From NCBI RefSeq assembly GCF_000455205.1, contig NZ_AUWQ01000015.1, forward strand, positions 1-61,285: a stretch of DNA of 61,285 nucleotides, given 5' to 3'. The number at the start of each line of letters is the position of its first letter. The stretch's first letter is position 1. A model generated the notes under the pieces. The model was given only the letters and a program-made list of their open reading frames with translations, was not told the DNA's origin and ran no database searches. This DNA comes from Mycobacterium sp. UM_CSW. GTDB taxonomy: Bacteria > Actinomycetota > Actinomycetes > Mycobacteriales > Mycobacteriaceae. Shown in pieces: positions 34,729 through 44,414 of this stretch. The translations under genes and the position numbers were made by a program.

Positions 34729-37700
34729 TCAGGAGGCTGCCTGGACCGTGACTTCCGAGAAGCTGGCCTGGCTCTTGCCGTTGGTGCTTCCTAGCGTGGA
34801 GATCCACACCAACACGTTCGATGTCGCCGAGCCGCCCCGGACGGGGATGACGTTGTGACCGGGCTTGAGCGCGAACGCCGGCGCCAGCACGGTGGTGTCT
34901 TCGAGCTTGGACGGCGCCGCGGTCGAGGCCGAGCGAATCTCAACCTTGGTGCCGCTGCTCGGCGTGTCGATGGTCACCTGACCAACCACGGTGGGGTTGG
35001 GCAGCTGCAACATCAGCCCTTCGCCCTGCTTGAAGGAGGGGAACGGGACGGCGTCCGTGTAGACCTCGGTGGACCAGGCGGTGGAGGGGTCGCCGTCGAT
35101 CGCCTGCCCGGCCTGGCCGGGGTTGTCGGCGTCTCCGTCGGGGGAGTAGACGGTCGCCTTGGTGGGTTTGACGACGCTGCCGGCGGCCGCGGAATTGGGA
35201 GCAGACGACGACGCCGACGACGACGGGCCGTTGAGCCCAAGCTCGTCCTTGTTCAGGCCGCCACCGACGTTGCCGAAGATCTTGCTCACCACCGAGGCCA
35301 GCACCAGCAAGGCCACCACGATGACGGCGACGGCGGCTCCGACTCCGATCAGCACGTTGCGGCGCCGGCGCGCGAATGTCGCGTACTCGCGGCCGGGGGA
35401 CAACCGGGTGGTGGGAGGCAGCGCGGGCGAATCGTCGATCGGGCCGAGCACCTCGGTGCGATCGGCCACCGCCGTCGCCTGCTGCAGCAAGTTCAAAAGG
35501 GTTGAGGCGCTGCGGATTCCGCCGTCTTCTTGAACCGCCCGCACCGCGACCGCGGATACCTGGAACGGGATCTCGCGGTCGATCACCATGGGTTCGACGG
35601 GGTTCCCCGATGAATCACGCTCTGCCGGCGCCAGCCCGCTGCGCACCCCGGATTCCGGCAGCGGCCACCGATTGACCAACAGCGCATACAGGGCGGCGCC
35701 GATTCCGCGGATGTCCTGTTGCGGGTTGCTGTCGGGCATGGTCGCGGGGTAGGCCAGCACCACGTCGCCCTCGATGCTGACGCGCACCCGGCTGGGGTGG
35801 TCGATCGACAGGGCGACCCCGGCGCGGTGGGCGGCGTCGGCGGCGGCGGCCAGCGATTGCATCGCGCGGACGGCGCCGATGGGCGACGGTGCGGTGTCGG
35901 CTACCTCCTGCAGCGAACCGCCGCGGATCCACTCCGAGACGACCAGCCCGCCGGAGCCGGTGTGGACCACGTCGAGCACGCGGGCGATACCGGGCTTGTC
36001 GATCCGGCTCAGCCGCAGGGTTCGGGACAAGATGTCCTGCAGCACCTCGCGGGGGAGGGCTCCGTCGGGATCGACGAAGGTCAGCGCCACCTGCCGGTCC
36101 AGCTTGGTGTCCAGCGCCTGCCAGAACTGCAGCGGGGGCGCGCCGCCGTGGAAGACCAGCAGCCGATACCGCCCGCCGGCGATGCGGGCGCCCGGGACGA
36201 GGTGCACGTCGTCCCCGGCCCCGACGGCGGTGTCGACCGACAGGTCGCCGTTCAAACGGTCGGTCGGGCGTGGCGCCGGCCGTTCATGGCCCGGCCCGGG
36301 CGGAATGTCGGGCTGGAAGTCGTCGGCAACGGGGCGCGGAGTCTCGGCGCCTGACCCCAGATCGGATCCAGCGCTGGATGCGCTCTCCAATGGGCGGTCG
36401 GTCACCTCCGGTCCTTTCGCTACTCGGGCGCTGGCTACCCGCTCCGGAGGCCTGCGCCGGATCGGCTCCTGGACCGCACTTCCCCCCGGCGGGGACGAAT
36501 TCCTCTGCTCAGGGTACGTGACGTGGCCCGGCCGAGACGATCCCTGTTGCCCGGCCGATTTGCGCGAAGCTACCGCGACGCGCGGGCCGCGGCGCGAAAA
36601 GCGGCGCCTGAGCGCGTCAATCGCCGCCTGCGCTTCGGGCACCCGCGCGCGGACCATGACCGCGGCCATGATCGGCAACATGATGATCGCCAGGACCAAC
36701 AGCCGCAGCAGCGAGCCCACGCCGCCGTGGGCCGTCAGCCGGGCGAGCCCGAGCAGCCGATCGGCCACATGCGCGACGAGGCCGGCCAGCATCGACGCGA
36801 CGATCGTCACCAGGATTGTTCGCACGGCCCCGACGTCGATTAGGTGGCCGCCCTTGGGCAGCAGCGCCCGTCGCAGCAGGTAGTAGCCGACGATCGCGCC
36901 GGCCAGGAAGCCGATGCCGTTGGCCAGGCCGAGGAAGCCGGCCACCAGCTTGGGGTCGTGAGTCAGGTGGGGGGCCAGCACCGAGCCGACGATCTTGACG
37001 GCGGTGATGACGAGGATGAGAACGATCGGCGTCCAGGGTTGCTCGCGCGCGTAGAAGACGCGCAGCTGCAGCAGGACCAGGCCGTAGGGGATCAACGTGA
37101 ACGCCGACAACGCGATCGCGGCGCCCAGGTAGCCGGCGTCGACCTCCCCGAAATGGCCGTAGGCGAACAGCGCGCTGCCGATCGCCGGGCCGCCGACGGT
37201 CATGAACGCCACGATCGGGATGAGAGTGACGAGCGTCAGCCGGGTCGCCAGCGACAGGTCGGCCAGCACCGCCTGGGTGTCATCGGCGGCGGCGTTGCGG
37301 CTCAACCGCGGCATCACCACGGTCAGCACGGTCACGCCGATCATCCCGTAGGGCAGCTGCAGCACCAGCCAGGTGTAGTTGTAGATCGCCGGACCCGACG
37401 CGGCCGCGGTGCTGGCGATCTGGTTGCCGACCACCAGGCCGAGTTGACTGATCACCACGTAGAGCACCATCGCCCCGGCCATCGCACCGAACCGCTTGAG
37501 GCGCTCGTCGATTCCCCACAGCGGGCGCAGGCTCACGCGCTGGCGTTTCAGCGCCACCAGCAGCACGCCGGTCTGCGCAAACACCCCGAGCGTGGTGCCG
37601 ATGCCGAGCACCAGCAGCTTGGCGTTGCCCATCCGGACGGGGTCGACGGACAGCTCGCCGGGCACCGCCAGGTACACCCCGAGGGTGGCCAGCGCGACCA

Positions 37701-38337
37701 CGTTGTTGACGACGGGGGCCCACGCCGTCGGCCCAAATACGTTGCGGGTGTTGAGAATTGCCATGAACACCGACGTCAGCCCGTAGGCGAGCACCTGCGG
37801 GAGCAGCAGGTAGGCGAAGGCGGTGGTCAGTGGCTCGTTGACCTGCGGGGCGCGGCCCAGCATCAGGCGCACCAACAGGGGAGCGGCCACCACCGACAGC
37901 GCGGTGGCGACCAGCAGCAGTGCCGTCGTCAACGTGACCAGGCGCCGCACGAACGCCGCGCCGCCGTCGGCATCGCCTTGCTCGGCGCGGGCCAGCACCG
38001 GCACGAAGATCGCGGTGAACGTCGCCTCCAGCACGAGCGCCGCGACCAGGTTCGGCAGCTGATTGGCCACCGAGAAGGCGCTCGACAGCGCCGCACCCAG
38101 GATGGCGGCCAGCACGACGATGCGCGCGAAGCCGGTGAGGCGGCTGATCAGCGTCGCGAACGCCATCGCCCACGACCGCGAGACCAGCGCGGCGTCGGAC
38201 AGCTCGGGTCGGCGCCGAGCGAGCTCGGGCACGGGCGGCAGGGGACCGGTCGGCGGGCCCGGGCGGGCGTGGCGCGGCCCCGCCGGCGGGCGTTGTGGTG
38301 GCGGCTGTGGGTGGGTCCGCCGATGGGCGTGATCCAT
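34729..38337 (-). CDS. murJ: Lipid II flippase MurJ fused to a cytoplasmic pseudokinase and extracellular domain
   Basis: A 1202-residue protein (M. tuberculosis Rv3910 is about 1184). The N-terminal 14-helix MurJ/MviN flippase region (about 50-560) carries lipid II across the membrane. A pseudokinase domain (about 690-950) lacks the catalytic HRD and DFG motifs and, when phosphorylated by PknB, binds FhaA to regulate flipping. One membrane helix follows (near 1000), then an extracytoplasmic carbohydrate-binding-like domain to the end. The ATG at 38337 is directly at the edge of the TnpB element; no good ribosome site precedes it. Confidence 0.93.
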   Translation of the reverse strand: MDHAHRRTHPQPPPQRPPAGPRHARPGPPTGPLPPVPELARRRPELSDAALVSRSWAMAFATLISRLTGFARIVVLAAILGAALSSAFSVANQLPNLVAALVLEATFTAIFVPVLARAEQGDADGGAAFVRRLVTLTTALLLVATALSVVAAPLLVRLMLGRAPQVNEPLTTAFAYLLLPQVLAYGLTSVFMAILNTRNVFGPTAWAPVVNNVVALATLGVYLAVPGELSVDPVRMGNAKLLVLGIGTTLGVFAQTGVLLVALKRQRVSLRPLWGIDERLKRFGAMAGAMVLYVVISQLGLVVGNQIASTAAASGPAIYNYTWLVLQLPYGMIGVTVLTVVMPRLSRNAAADDTQAVLADLSLATRLTLVTLIPIVAFMTVGGPAIGSALFAYGHFGEVDAGYLGAAIALSAFTLIPYGLVLLQLRVFYAREQPWTPIVLILVITAVKIVGSVLAPHLTHDPKLVAGFLGLANGIGFLAGAIVGYYLLRRALLPKGGHLIDVGAVRTILVTIVASMLAGLVAHVADRLLGLARLTAHGGVGSLLRLLVLAIIMLPIMAAVMVRARVPEAQAAIDALRRRFSRRGPRVAVASRKSAGQQGSSRPGHVTYPEQRNSSPPGGSAVQEPIRRRPPERVASARVAKGPEVTDRPLESASSAGSDLGSGAETPRPVADDFQPDIPPGPGHERPAPRPTDRLNGDLSVDTAVGAGDDVHLVPGARIAGGRYRLLVFHGGAPPLQFWQALDTKLDRQVALTFVDPDGALPREVLQDILSRTLRLSRIDKPGIARVLDVVHTGSGGLVVSEWIRGGSLQEVADTAPSPIGAVRAMQSLAAAADAAHRAGVALSIDHPSRVRVSIEGDVVLAYPATMPDSNPQQDIRGIGAALYALLVNRWPLPESGVRSGLAPAERDSSGNPVEPMVIDREIPFQVSAVAVRAVQEDGGIRSASTLLNLLQQATAVADRTEVLGPIDDSPALPPTTRLSPGREYATFARRRRNVLIGVGAAVAVIVVALLVLASVVSKIFGNVGGGLNKDELGLNGPSSSASSSAPNSAAAGSVVKPTKATVYSPDGDADNPGQAGQAIDGDPSTAWSTEVYTDAVPFPSFKQGEGLMLQLPNPTVVGQVTIDTPSSGTKVEIRSASTAAPSKLEDTTVLAPAFALKPGHNVIPVRGGSATSNVLVWISTLGSTNGKSQASFSEVTVQAAS

Positions 38338-38435
38338 CAGTTTTGCGGTGTGGAAACCCGCGGCTCTAGCCGGGGAAGAAGAGGCCGCATTCCTCCTTTC
38401 GGCAGGTTGTCGGTCGTCGTTCGTAGGTTGTTGGC

Positions 38436-39620
38436 GTGTCCAGATTTCGGTTGCTTCCCAGCCCTGAGCAGGCGACGGCCTTGGCTGAAAACTGTCGTCA
38501 CGCCCGGTTTGTCTGGAACATGGCCGTCGAGCAGCAGCAGCACTGGCAACCAGGCCGTCGGGCGCCGGGCTATAACGAGCAGTGTGCCCAGTTGACCGCA
38601 GCCCGCGCCGAATACAACTGGCTGGCAGCCGGATCGCAAACCGTGCAGCAGCAAGCGCTCCGCGACTTCGCCCAAGCAATGCGGAATTATTTCAATGGCA
38701 GCCACCGCCGCCCAACCTGGCGCAAGGCCGGCATTCACGAAGGATTTCGGCAGGTCGGAGTCAAACCGCGCCACCTCAAACGGCTCAACCGCCGCCACGG
38801 GCAGATATGGATACCGAAGATCGGTTGGGTGCGGTTCCGGTGGACCCGTGCCATTCCCGCCTCGGTGAAGTCGTACCGCGTCACCCTGGATCGATCGGGA
38901 CGCTGGCACATCGCTTTTGCTGTGATCCCCGAACCGATCTCGGGACCCAGCGATGGCACTGTTGTCGGTGTCGATCGCGGCGTGGCGGTCTCGGTTGCGC
39001 TGTCCAGCGGAGAGCTGCTGCGCGCTCCCGGCCTTGGCGTGGGCGAGGCCAAGCGGCTCCGCAGACTGCAGCGGCGGCTGTCCCGGGCGCAACGCGGATC
39101 GAATCGGAGGGCGCGAACGAAGCGGGCGATCGCGCGGTTGCGGGCCCGCGACGCCGATCGCCGTCGTGATTGGGTGGAAAAGACCACCACCGATCTGGCT
39201 AGCCGCTTCGACACCATCCGCGTCGAGGACTTGAATGTGCGGACGATGACCCGCTCCGCACGCGGGACCCGCGACCGCCCGGGCACCAACGTCGCGCAGA
39301 AACGGGGCCTTAACCGTGAGATCAGCCGGCAGGGGTGGGGGCTGCTGGTGGCCCGGCTCAAGCACAAGGCGTCGGGGCGGCTCGACTTCGTCCCGGCAGC
39401 GTATACGTCGCAACGATGCTCGCACTGCGGGCACGTCGCGCCGGAAAACCGCAAGAGCCAAGCGGTTTTTCAGTGCGTCGCCTGCGATGCGGGCCCGTGC
39501 AACGCCGACGTGAACGCCGCACGCAACATCGCCGCCGGACGGGCGGTGACAGCACGGGGAGACCTCGGCACTAGCCGGTCTGCGAACCGTGAACCTCAAC
39601 TCTGCTCTCCTGCTGCCTAA
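38436..39620 (+). CDS. tnpB: RNA-guided nuclease TnpB
   Basis: A 394-residue TnpB with an intact catalytic centre: RuvC Asp180 (GVDRGV), Glu264 (RVEDLNV) and Asp358 (CNADVNAARN). A four-Cys zinc ribbon is formed by Cys328, 331, 347 and 350. The N-terminal helix-turn-helix part (ARFVWNMAVEQQ) and the basic helical lid are present. TnpB cuts DNA matched by an omega RNA made from the element's 3' end and maintains the element after excision. The GTG at 38436 is used. All key residues are present, so it may be active. Confidence 0.9.
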   Translation: MSRFRLLPSPEQATALAENCRHARFVWNMAVEQQQHWQPGRRAPGYNEQCAQLTAARAEYNWLAAGSQTVQQQALRDFAQAMRNYFNGSHRRPTWRKAGIHEGFRQVGVKPRHLKRLNRRHGQIWIPKIGWVRFRWTRAIPASVKSYRVTLDRSGRWHIAFAVIPEPISGPSDGTVVGVDRGVAVSVALSSGELLRAPGLGVGEAKRLRRLQRRLSRAQRGSNRRARTKRAIARLRARDADRRRDWVEKTTTDLASRFDTIRVEDLNVRTMTRSARGTRDRPGTNVAQKRGLNREISRQGWGLLVARLKHKASGRLDFVPAAYTSQRCSHCGHVAPENRKSQAVFQCVACDAGPCNADVNAARNIAAGRAVTARGDLGTSRSANREPQLCSPAA

Positions 39621-39674
39621 GTGCGACGGGGAAGGGTTGGAATCCAACGGCCTGAAGCCGACGGAGGACGTCAA
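39540..39674 (+). ncRNA. Predicted omega RNA (reRNA) scaffold at the right end of the TnpB element
   Basis: TnpB guide RNAs overlap the 3' end of tnpB and end at the right end of the element. The hairpins at 39636-39660 and the terminal GGACGTCAA fit that layout. The guide would begin at about 39675 (ACGCGCGGTTTGTGCT), which lies in the DUF6049 gene. The 5' end is a guess. Confidence 0.5.
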
Positions 39675-42058
39675 ACGCGCGGTTTGTGCTCGACCCGATC
39701 GTCGATCTCGTCGTGCAGGTCGGCGGATCTGGGATGCGGCGGGTCGGGGCGGTCCAGGTCGGCGCGGTCGGGCTGGCCGCGGAACCGGTGCCACAGCCGG
39801 CGACCGGCCAGCAGCACCAGCACCGCCGCCGCGCTGAGCGTGATCGCGAACAGCACCTTGCCGTACGCGTTGGAATGCACCGACAACCGCACCGGCTCGC
39901 CGAGCCGCATGCCGTCGGGGGTCCGCAGCGTCACATCGACCGCGACGCGCTGGGTGAAGTTCACCTCGATCGGCACCCGGAGCGGCAGGTAGCCCGGCGG
40001 CAATTCGATCTGGCCGACGTCGGTGACCGTCATGCCCGGCGGGGCATCGACCTGCAGCCGCACCCGGATGGGGACCGCGAGGCCGTTGTGCAGCGCCAGC
40101 GGCAGCGGGCTGTGCTCGGTGGCCAGGGTGTAGGAGCCGCCCGGGTTGACGATCGTGACCGCACCGAACAAGTCACTGATCGTCTTGCCGACCACCACCA
40201 GGCGCTGTTGGGCGAGCCCGTTTCGGGTGTCGGGCGGTTCGGATTGGCTCAACGCGCGCAGCATGTCCTCGCGCAGCGGCGCGGTGTACTGGACGCCGGT
40301 CAGACCGGTGCGCTCGTCGGTGGTCAGCGCGGAGGTGAGGCCCCACAGCCGGCCGACCTGGGCGGCGATGTTGGCGGTGACGTCGTCGGTGAACCGGCCA
40401 CGCGCGGAGCCGTCGTTGGCTGCCTGCTCGGGCGGCTCGGTGCGGGCCGCGGCCTCGGCGACGACGGCGGGCAGCGGCCGGGGCACCGCCAGGCCGGACC
40501 GGATGCTGGTGGCCAGCGCCGTCAGGATTACCTGCGCGTCGTCGGCCTGGAGGTTCCACGTCGCCGGCGGCACCAGCAGCTGGGTGCGCGGCGCCGCATC
40601 GCGCTGCAGCGCGTGCCAGAAGATCGAGCCCAACGCGTCCTGGCGCCGGGCGGTGTTGGAGTCGTGCGAAAGGCGGACGGTCAGCGAGGAGTCCAGGTAG
40701 GTGGGGGCGATCGGGTTGTTGCCCGCGCCGGCGAGCGCGGCGCCGACGGCCGGGTCGAACGGCGCGACCACCACCTGCGGGGACAACCGCCGGGGCGCGG
40801 TGTCGACGCCGGCCGGGTTGTCGGTCGTCGAGTCCTGGGCGGACAACTCGCCGGCGGCGATCGCGACCGTGCTGTCATCGGCGCTGAGCAGGCTGACGGT
40901 TCGGCCGGTCAACGGGCCGTCGGGCAGCAGCGTGGCCCCGCGGGCGGACTGGACGTCCAGGATGCGGTCGACGATGCCGCCGACGCTGTTGGTGGCGGCG
41001 GCGCTCAGCCCGGGGTCGTTGACGCGTTGCAGGGCGTCGAGGTCGGCCTGGGCGTAGGGCAGCGGCGCCACGCAGGTGCGGTGGGACAGGGCGCGCAGCC
41101 GATTCAGCCACTCGGTCGCGGCGGCCTGGCCGGTTCCCGGGTGGGTCGGGGTGCCCGGGTGCTGGGCGGGCCCGTCGGGCGAATTGGAGACCACGTAGCC
41201 CGCCGTCATCGCGTTGACGGTGACCAGCAGGTCCGGGTCGACGGCCAGGCACAGCGCATGGCTGACGGCGCCGTCGGGGTCGACGTCATGGCTGGTGGCG
41301 ACCTCCGCGGCGGCGAGCAGGATGTCCAGCCGCCCGCCGGTGGCCAAAGAGGTGGCCAGGTCGTCGTCGACCAACCGGACCGGAATGGTGCCGCCGGGCA
41401 CGCCGGGGGACAGCCGCGGCCGATCGGCCAGCGGCCACAGCATCGTGATCCAGACGGGTTTGGTGGTGTCGGGCGCGACGGCGGAATTGGCGTCGTCGGC
41501 GTGATCGGGCGGCACGCCGACCACGGGCAGCAGGAATCGCGCGTTGTCCAGGCGGGCCGGGGCGCCGTAGTCGGGTGTCCCGTTGACGTTGACCAGGACG
41601 GGGTAGATCCCGGGCTTCTCCATCCCCAAAGACGGCTTGGTCGATGCGCGCAGTGGGGCCGACAGGGTGAAGCTCACTTCCTGGCCGCGCTGCAGCTCGG
41701 GGGCCACCGTGAGGAAGTCGGCGGCCGGCTGGTACTGGTCGGTGCTGCCGTCCAGCGAGGTGCGCAACGCCGCGGAGTCGTTGACCGCCGGCGCGTGCTC
41801 CAGCCGGACCATGACGTCGCGGACCGGGCGGTCACCGATGTTGGTCACCATTCCACTGACGGTGACGACGGGTGGGCTGGTCGTGGTGACCACGTCCGGG
41901 GTCACCTGGTCGATGCGGACCCGGACGAAGGGCGTCTCCCCGGGTTCGCCCGCGGCCGCGCGCGGGGTGGGCCCGGCGAGCACCGCAAAACCGGCCACGA
42001 TGCCAACCACTGCGGCGAGGCGAGCGACGCCGGCCCAGCAGAGTCGGGGAGCCGTCAC
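39671..42058 (-). CDS. DUF6049 secreted membrane-anchored protein (Rv3909-like)
   Basis: A 795-residue protein with a signal sequence (about 1-35, ending AAAGEP), a large extracytoplasmic region with Ig-like beta segments, and one C-terminal membrane helix (about 730-752: [18 protein letters not shown]) before a charged tail. It is conserved between mutT4 and murJ in mycobacteria; function is unknown but its context points to wall synthesis. Its stop codon (39671-39673) lies inside the end of the TnpB element. It overlaps mutT4 by 4 bases. Confidence 0.9.
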   Translation of the reverse strand: MTAPRLCWAGVARLAAVVGIVAGFAVLAGPTPRAAAGEPGETPFVRVRIDQVTPDVVTTTSPPVVTVSGMVTNIGDRPVRDVMVRLEHAPAVNDSAALRTSLDGSTDQYQPAADFLTVAPELQRGQEVSFTLSAPLRASTKPSLGMEKPGIYPVLVNVNGTPDYGAPARLDNARFLLPVVGVPPDHADDANSAVAPDTTKPVWITMLWPLADRPRLSPGVPGGTIPVRLVDDDLATSLATGGRLDILLAAAEVATSHDVDPDGAVSHALCLAVDPDLLVTVNAMTAGYVVSNSPDGPAQHPGTPTHPGTGQAAATEWLNRLRALSHRTCVAPLPYAQADLDALQRVNDPGLSAAATNSVGGIVDRILDVQSARGATLLPDGPLTGRTVSLLSADDSTVAIAAGELSAQDSTTDNPAGVDTAPRRLSPQVVVAPFDPAVGAALAGAGNNPIAPTYLDSSLTVRLSHDSNTARRQDALGSIFWHALQRDAAPRTQLLVPPATWNLQADDAQVILTALATSIRSGLAVPRPLPAVVAEAAARTEPPEQAANDGSARGRFTDDVTANIAAQVGRLWGLTSALTTDERTGLTGVQYTAPLREDMLRALSQSEPPDTRNGLAQQRLVVVGKTISDLFGAVTIVNPGGSYTLATEHSPLPLALHNGLAVPIRVRLQVDAPPGMTVTDVGQIELPPGYLPLRVPIEVNFTQRVAVDVTLRTPDGMRLGEPVRLSVHSNAYGKVLFAITLSAAAVLVLLAGRRLWHRFRGQPDRADLDRPDPPHPRSADLHDEIDDRVEHKPRV

Positions 42059-42810
42059 GGCCCTGGCCCGTGACCGTTCTTCCGGCCCGCCACGGGCTTG
42101 TCGGAATGCCGGGTCCGCGAATGCGTTTGCGGGCGTCGACGCGGCGAGCTCGGCGGCAGCGGCGGAAGCGCGGACGGGCCGTCGCTCTGCAGCTTGTCGA
42201 TCAGCTCGTCGGCGACCTGGGCCAGGCGGCGCTCGTCGGCATAGGCCAACCGGGACGGCAGCTCACCGATCGGCACCCACGCCACCTCGGCGACTTCAAG
42301 GTCCTCGTCGGAGAGCTCGCCGCCGGAGAAGCGCATCAAATAGTGGTGCACGGTCTTGTGCACCCGGCGGCCGTCGGTGACGAACCAGTAGTCGATGCGT
42401 CCCAGCGCGGCGAGCACGCTGCCGCGAATACCCGTTTCCTCGGCGACCTCGCGGATGGCGGTCTGTTCCGCGGTCTCGCCCATCTCTATATGTCCTTTGG
42501 GCAGCGACCACAGCATCCGTCCGCGCCGATCGACGCGGCCGATCAGCGCCGCGACCTGCTCGTCGCGCGGCCCGTCGATTCCGTCGATGACGAGACCGCC
42601 GGCGGAGGTTTCGTGGACGGTCTTGAGTCGATCGGGGACGCCGCGGGATGGCCTGGACCGCCGGGGTTTGGAAGGCGACGAGTCGCCGTTCGTCTGGGGA
42701 TCTTTGGGGGTTTCGGCCGCGGCAGCCGCGCCACGACGCCGACGCCGCCCCCGGCGTCGACGTGGTTTGGCTTGTTCGGCGTCCGACACCCAAGCGATAG
42801 TAGCTGGCAC
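42055..42810 (-). CDS. mutT4: Nudix hydrolase MutT4
   Basis: A 251-residue Nudix hydrolase with the box [20 protein letters not shown] followed by TG (GX5EX7REUXEEXGU). A basic Arg/Pro-rich N-terminal 60 residues precedes the catalytic domain. Substrates may be oxidised nucleotides or dinucleotides; not decided by sequence. I used the GTG at 42810 because GGGAAG precedes it; a GTG at 42789 is the alternative. It is divergent from pcnA and first in a cluster with the DUF6049 gene and murJ. Confidence 0.92.
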   Translation of the reverse strand: MPATIAWVSDAEQAKPRRRRGRRRRRGAAAAAETPKDPQTNGDSSPSKPRRSRPSRGVPDRLKTVHETSAGGLVIDGIDGPRDEQVAALIGRVDRRGRMLWSLPKGHIEMGETAEQTAIREVAEETGIRGSVLAALGRIDYWFVTDGRRVHKTVHHYLMRFSGGELSDEDLEVAEVAWVPIGELPSRLAYADERRLAQVADELIDKLQSDGPSALPPLPPSSPRRRPQTHSRTRHSDKPVAGRKNGHGPGP

Positions 42811-42900
42811 GGGCTGGTCTTCCCGAGATACTCGCCGCTACTCGCCGTCCGGCGGCGCGGGGTCGGTGTCGGCCGCGTCACCCGACTACGCTGATCGAAC

Positions 42901-44343
42901 GTGCCTGACGCCGCCCAGGATGCCAACCTGCTGACCGCTGCCGCGGTCGCCCTGAACAAGCACGCCTCCGTGCTGGGTGAGCTGGGCGCGCTCTTCGAAG
43001 CCGGCGGTCACGAGCTGTACCTCGTCGGCGGTTCGGTGCGAGACGCGTTGCTGGGCAGGCTCAGTCCCGACTTGGACTTCACCACCGACGCCCGCCCCGA
43101 GCAGGTCCAGGAATTGGTGCGGCGCTGGGCCGACGCGGTGTGGGAGACGGGGATCCAGTTCGGCACCGTCGGTGTCGGCAAGGGCGACTATCGCTTGGAG
43201 ATCACCACGTTCCGCGCCGACGCCTACGACCAGGTGTCGCGCAAACCCGAGGTGCGCTTCGGCGATCGCCTCGAGGACGATCTGGTGCGCCGCGATTTCA
43301 CGGTGAACGCGATGGCCGTGCGGGTGCTGCCGACCGGGCCGGGTGAATTCCTTGATCCCCTAGGCGGTTTGGCGGCGCTGCGCCAGCGCGTGCTGGACAC
43401 CCCGGCGGCGCCATCGGTGTCCTTCGGCGACGACCCGCTGCGGATGCTGCGCGCCGCGCGGTTCGTCTCGCAACTCGGTTTCACCGTCGCGCCGCGGGTG
43501 CGGGAGGCGATCGAAGAGATGGCGCCGCAGCTGGCGCGGATCAGCGCCGAGCGGGTGGCCGCCGAGCTGGACAAGATGCTGCTCGGTGACGACCCGGTGG
43601 CCGGCATCGACCTGCTGGTCGAGACCGGGATGGGTGAAGTGGTGCTGCCCGAGGTGGGCGGCATGCGGATGGCCATCGACGAACACCACCAGCACAAGGA
43701 CGTCTACCAGCATTCGCTGACGGTGCTGCGCCAGGCCATCGCGCTGGAGGACGAGGGACCGGATCTGGTGCTGCGCTGGGCCGCACTGCTGCATGACATC
43801 GGCAAGCCGGCGACGCGGCGGCACGAGCCCAACGGCGGGGTGAGTTTTCACCACCACGAGGTGGTGGGCGCCAAGATGGCCCGAAAGCGGTTGCGGGCGT
43901 TGAAGTATTCCAAGCAGATGGTCGACGACGTCTCGCAGCTGGTGTTTCTGCACCTGCGGTTCCACGGCTATGGCGAGGGCAAGTGGACCGACTCGGCGGT
44001 GCGCCGCTATGTCACCGACGCGGGGCCGCTGCTGCCGCGGCTGCACAAGCTGGTTCGCGCCGATTGCACGACCCGCAACAAGCGCCGGGCCGCCCGCCTG
44101 CAGGCCAGCTACGACCGGCTGGAGGAGCGGATCGCCGAGCTGGCGGCCCAGGAGGACCTGGCGCGGGTGCGCCCCGATCTGGACGGTAACGCGATCATGG
44201 AGCTGCTCGGCATCCCGGCGGGCCCGCAAGTCGGCGAGGCGTGGCGGTATCTCAAAGAGCTACGGCTGGAACGTGGGCCGCTGACGACCGAGGAGGCGAC
44301 CGCCGAGTTGCTGTCCTGGTGGCGGTCGCGCGGGAACGCCTGA
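42901..44343 (+). CDS. pcnA: CCA tRNA nucleotidyltransferase / poly(A) polymerase (PcnA)
   Basis: A 480-residue class II nucleotidyltransferase, as in M. tuberculosis. It has LVGGSVRDALLGR, the catalytic DLD (residues 57-59), the RRDFTVNA motif, and an HD phosphohydrolase domain (HDIGKPATRR, then HHHEVVGAKMARK). It adds or repairs the 3' CCA of tRNAs, needed here because the tRNA genes at 12 kb lack encoded CCA. The GTG at 42901 starts it. Confidence 0.95.
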   Translation: MPDAAQDANLLTAAAVALNKHASVLGELGALFEAGGHELYLVGGSVRDALLGRLSPDLDFTTDARPEQVQELVRRWADAVWETGIQFGTVGVGKGDYRLEITTFRADAYDQVSRKPEVRFGDRLEDDLVRRDFTVNAMAVRVLPTGPGEFLDPLGGLAALRQRVLDTPAAPSVSFGDDPLRMLRAARFVSQLGFTVAPRVREAIEEMAPQLARISAERVAAELDKMLLGDDPVAGIDLLVETGMGEVVLPEVGGMRMAIDEHHQHKDVYQHSLTVLRQAIALEDEGPDLVLRWAALLHDIGKPATRRHEPNGGVSFHHHEVVGAKMARKRLRALKYSKQMVDDVSQLVFLHLRFHGYGEGKWTDSAVRRYVTDAGPLLPRLHKLVRADCTTRNKRRAARLQASYDRLEERIAELAAQEDLARVRPDLDGNAIMELLGIPAGPQVGEAWRYLKELRLERGPLTTEEATAELLSWWRSRGNA

Positions 44344-44414
44344 AAGGACCGACTGCGGCCGCCGGGCATAAAATGCAACGCGGATGCCGGTCTTTGTCCT
44401 GATTAGGAGGCCAT

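Larger units (their letters stand above)
38338..39674 (+). mobile_element. Solo TnpB insertion element (IS200/IS605 superfamily-like)
   Basis: A ~1.34-kb element with tnpB as its only gene and no TnpA transposase. The left end begins after the murJ start codon and holds an imperfect hairpin near 38357-38378. The right end has two small hairpins (GTTGG-AAT-CCAAC at 39636-39648; CGGC-CTGAA-GCCG at 39648-39660) and ends GGACGTCAA. Boundaries are inferred from where the flanking genes begin and end. It separates murJ from the DUF6049 gene, which are adjacent in M. tuberculosis. Confidence 0.75.

Noticed and set aside
34729-38337. Active kinase in the MurJ fusion
   Set aside because: The kinase-like domain lacks HRD and DFG catalytic motifs, so it is a pseudokinase.
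39686-42073. 795-codon open frame antisense to the DUF6049 gene
   Set aside because: Mirror of the real gene with low-complexity Gly/Arg/Gln composition; no start context or domains.
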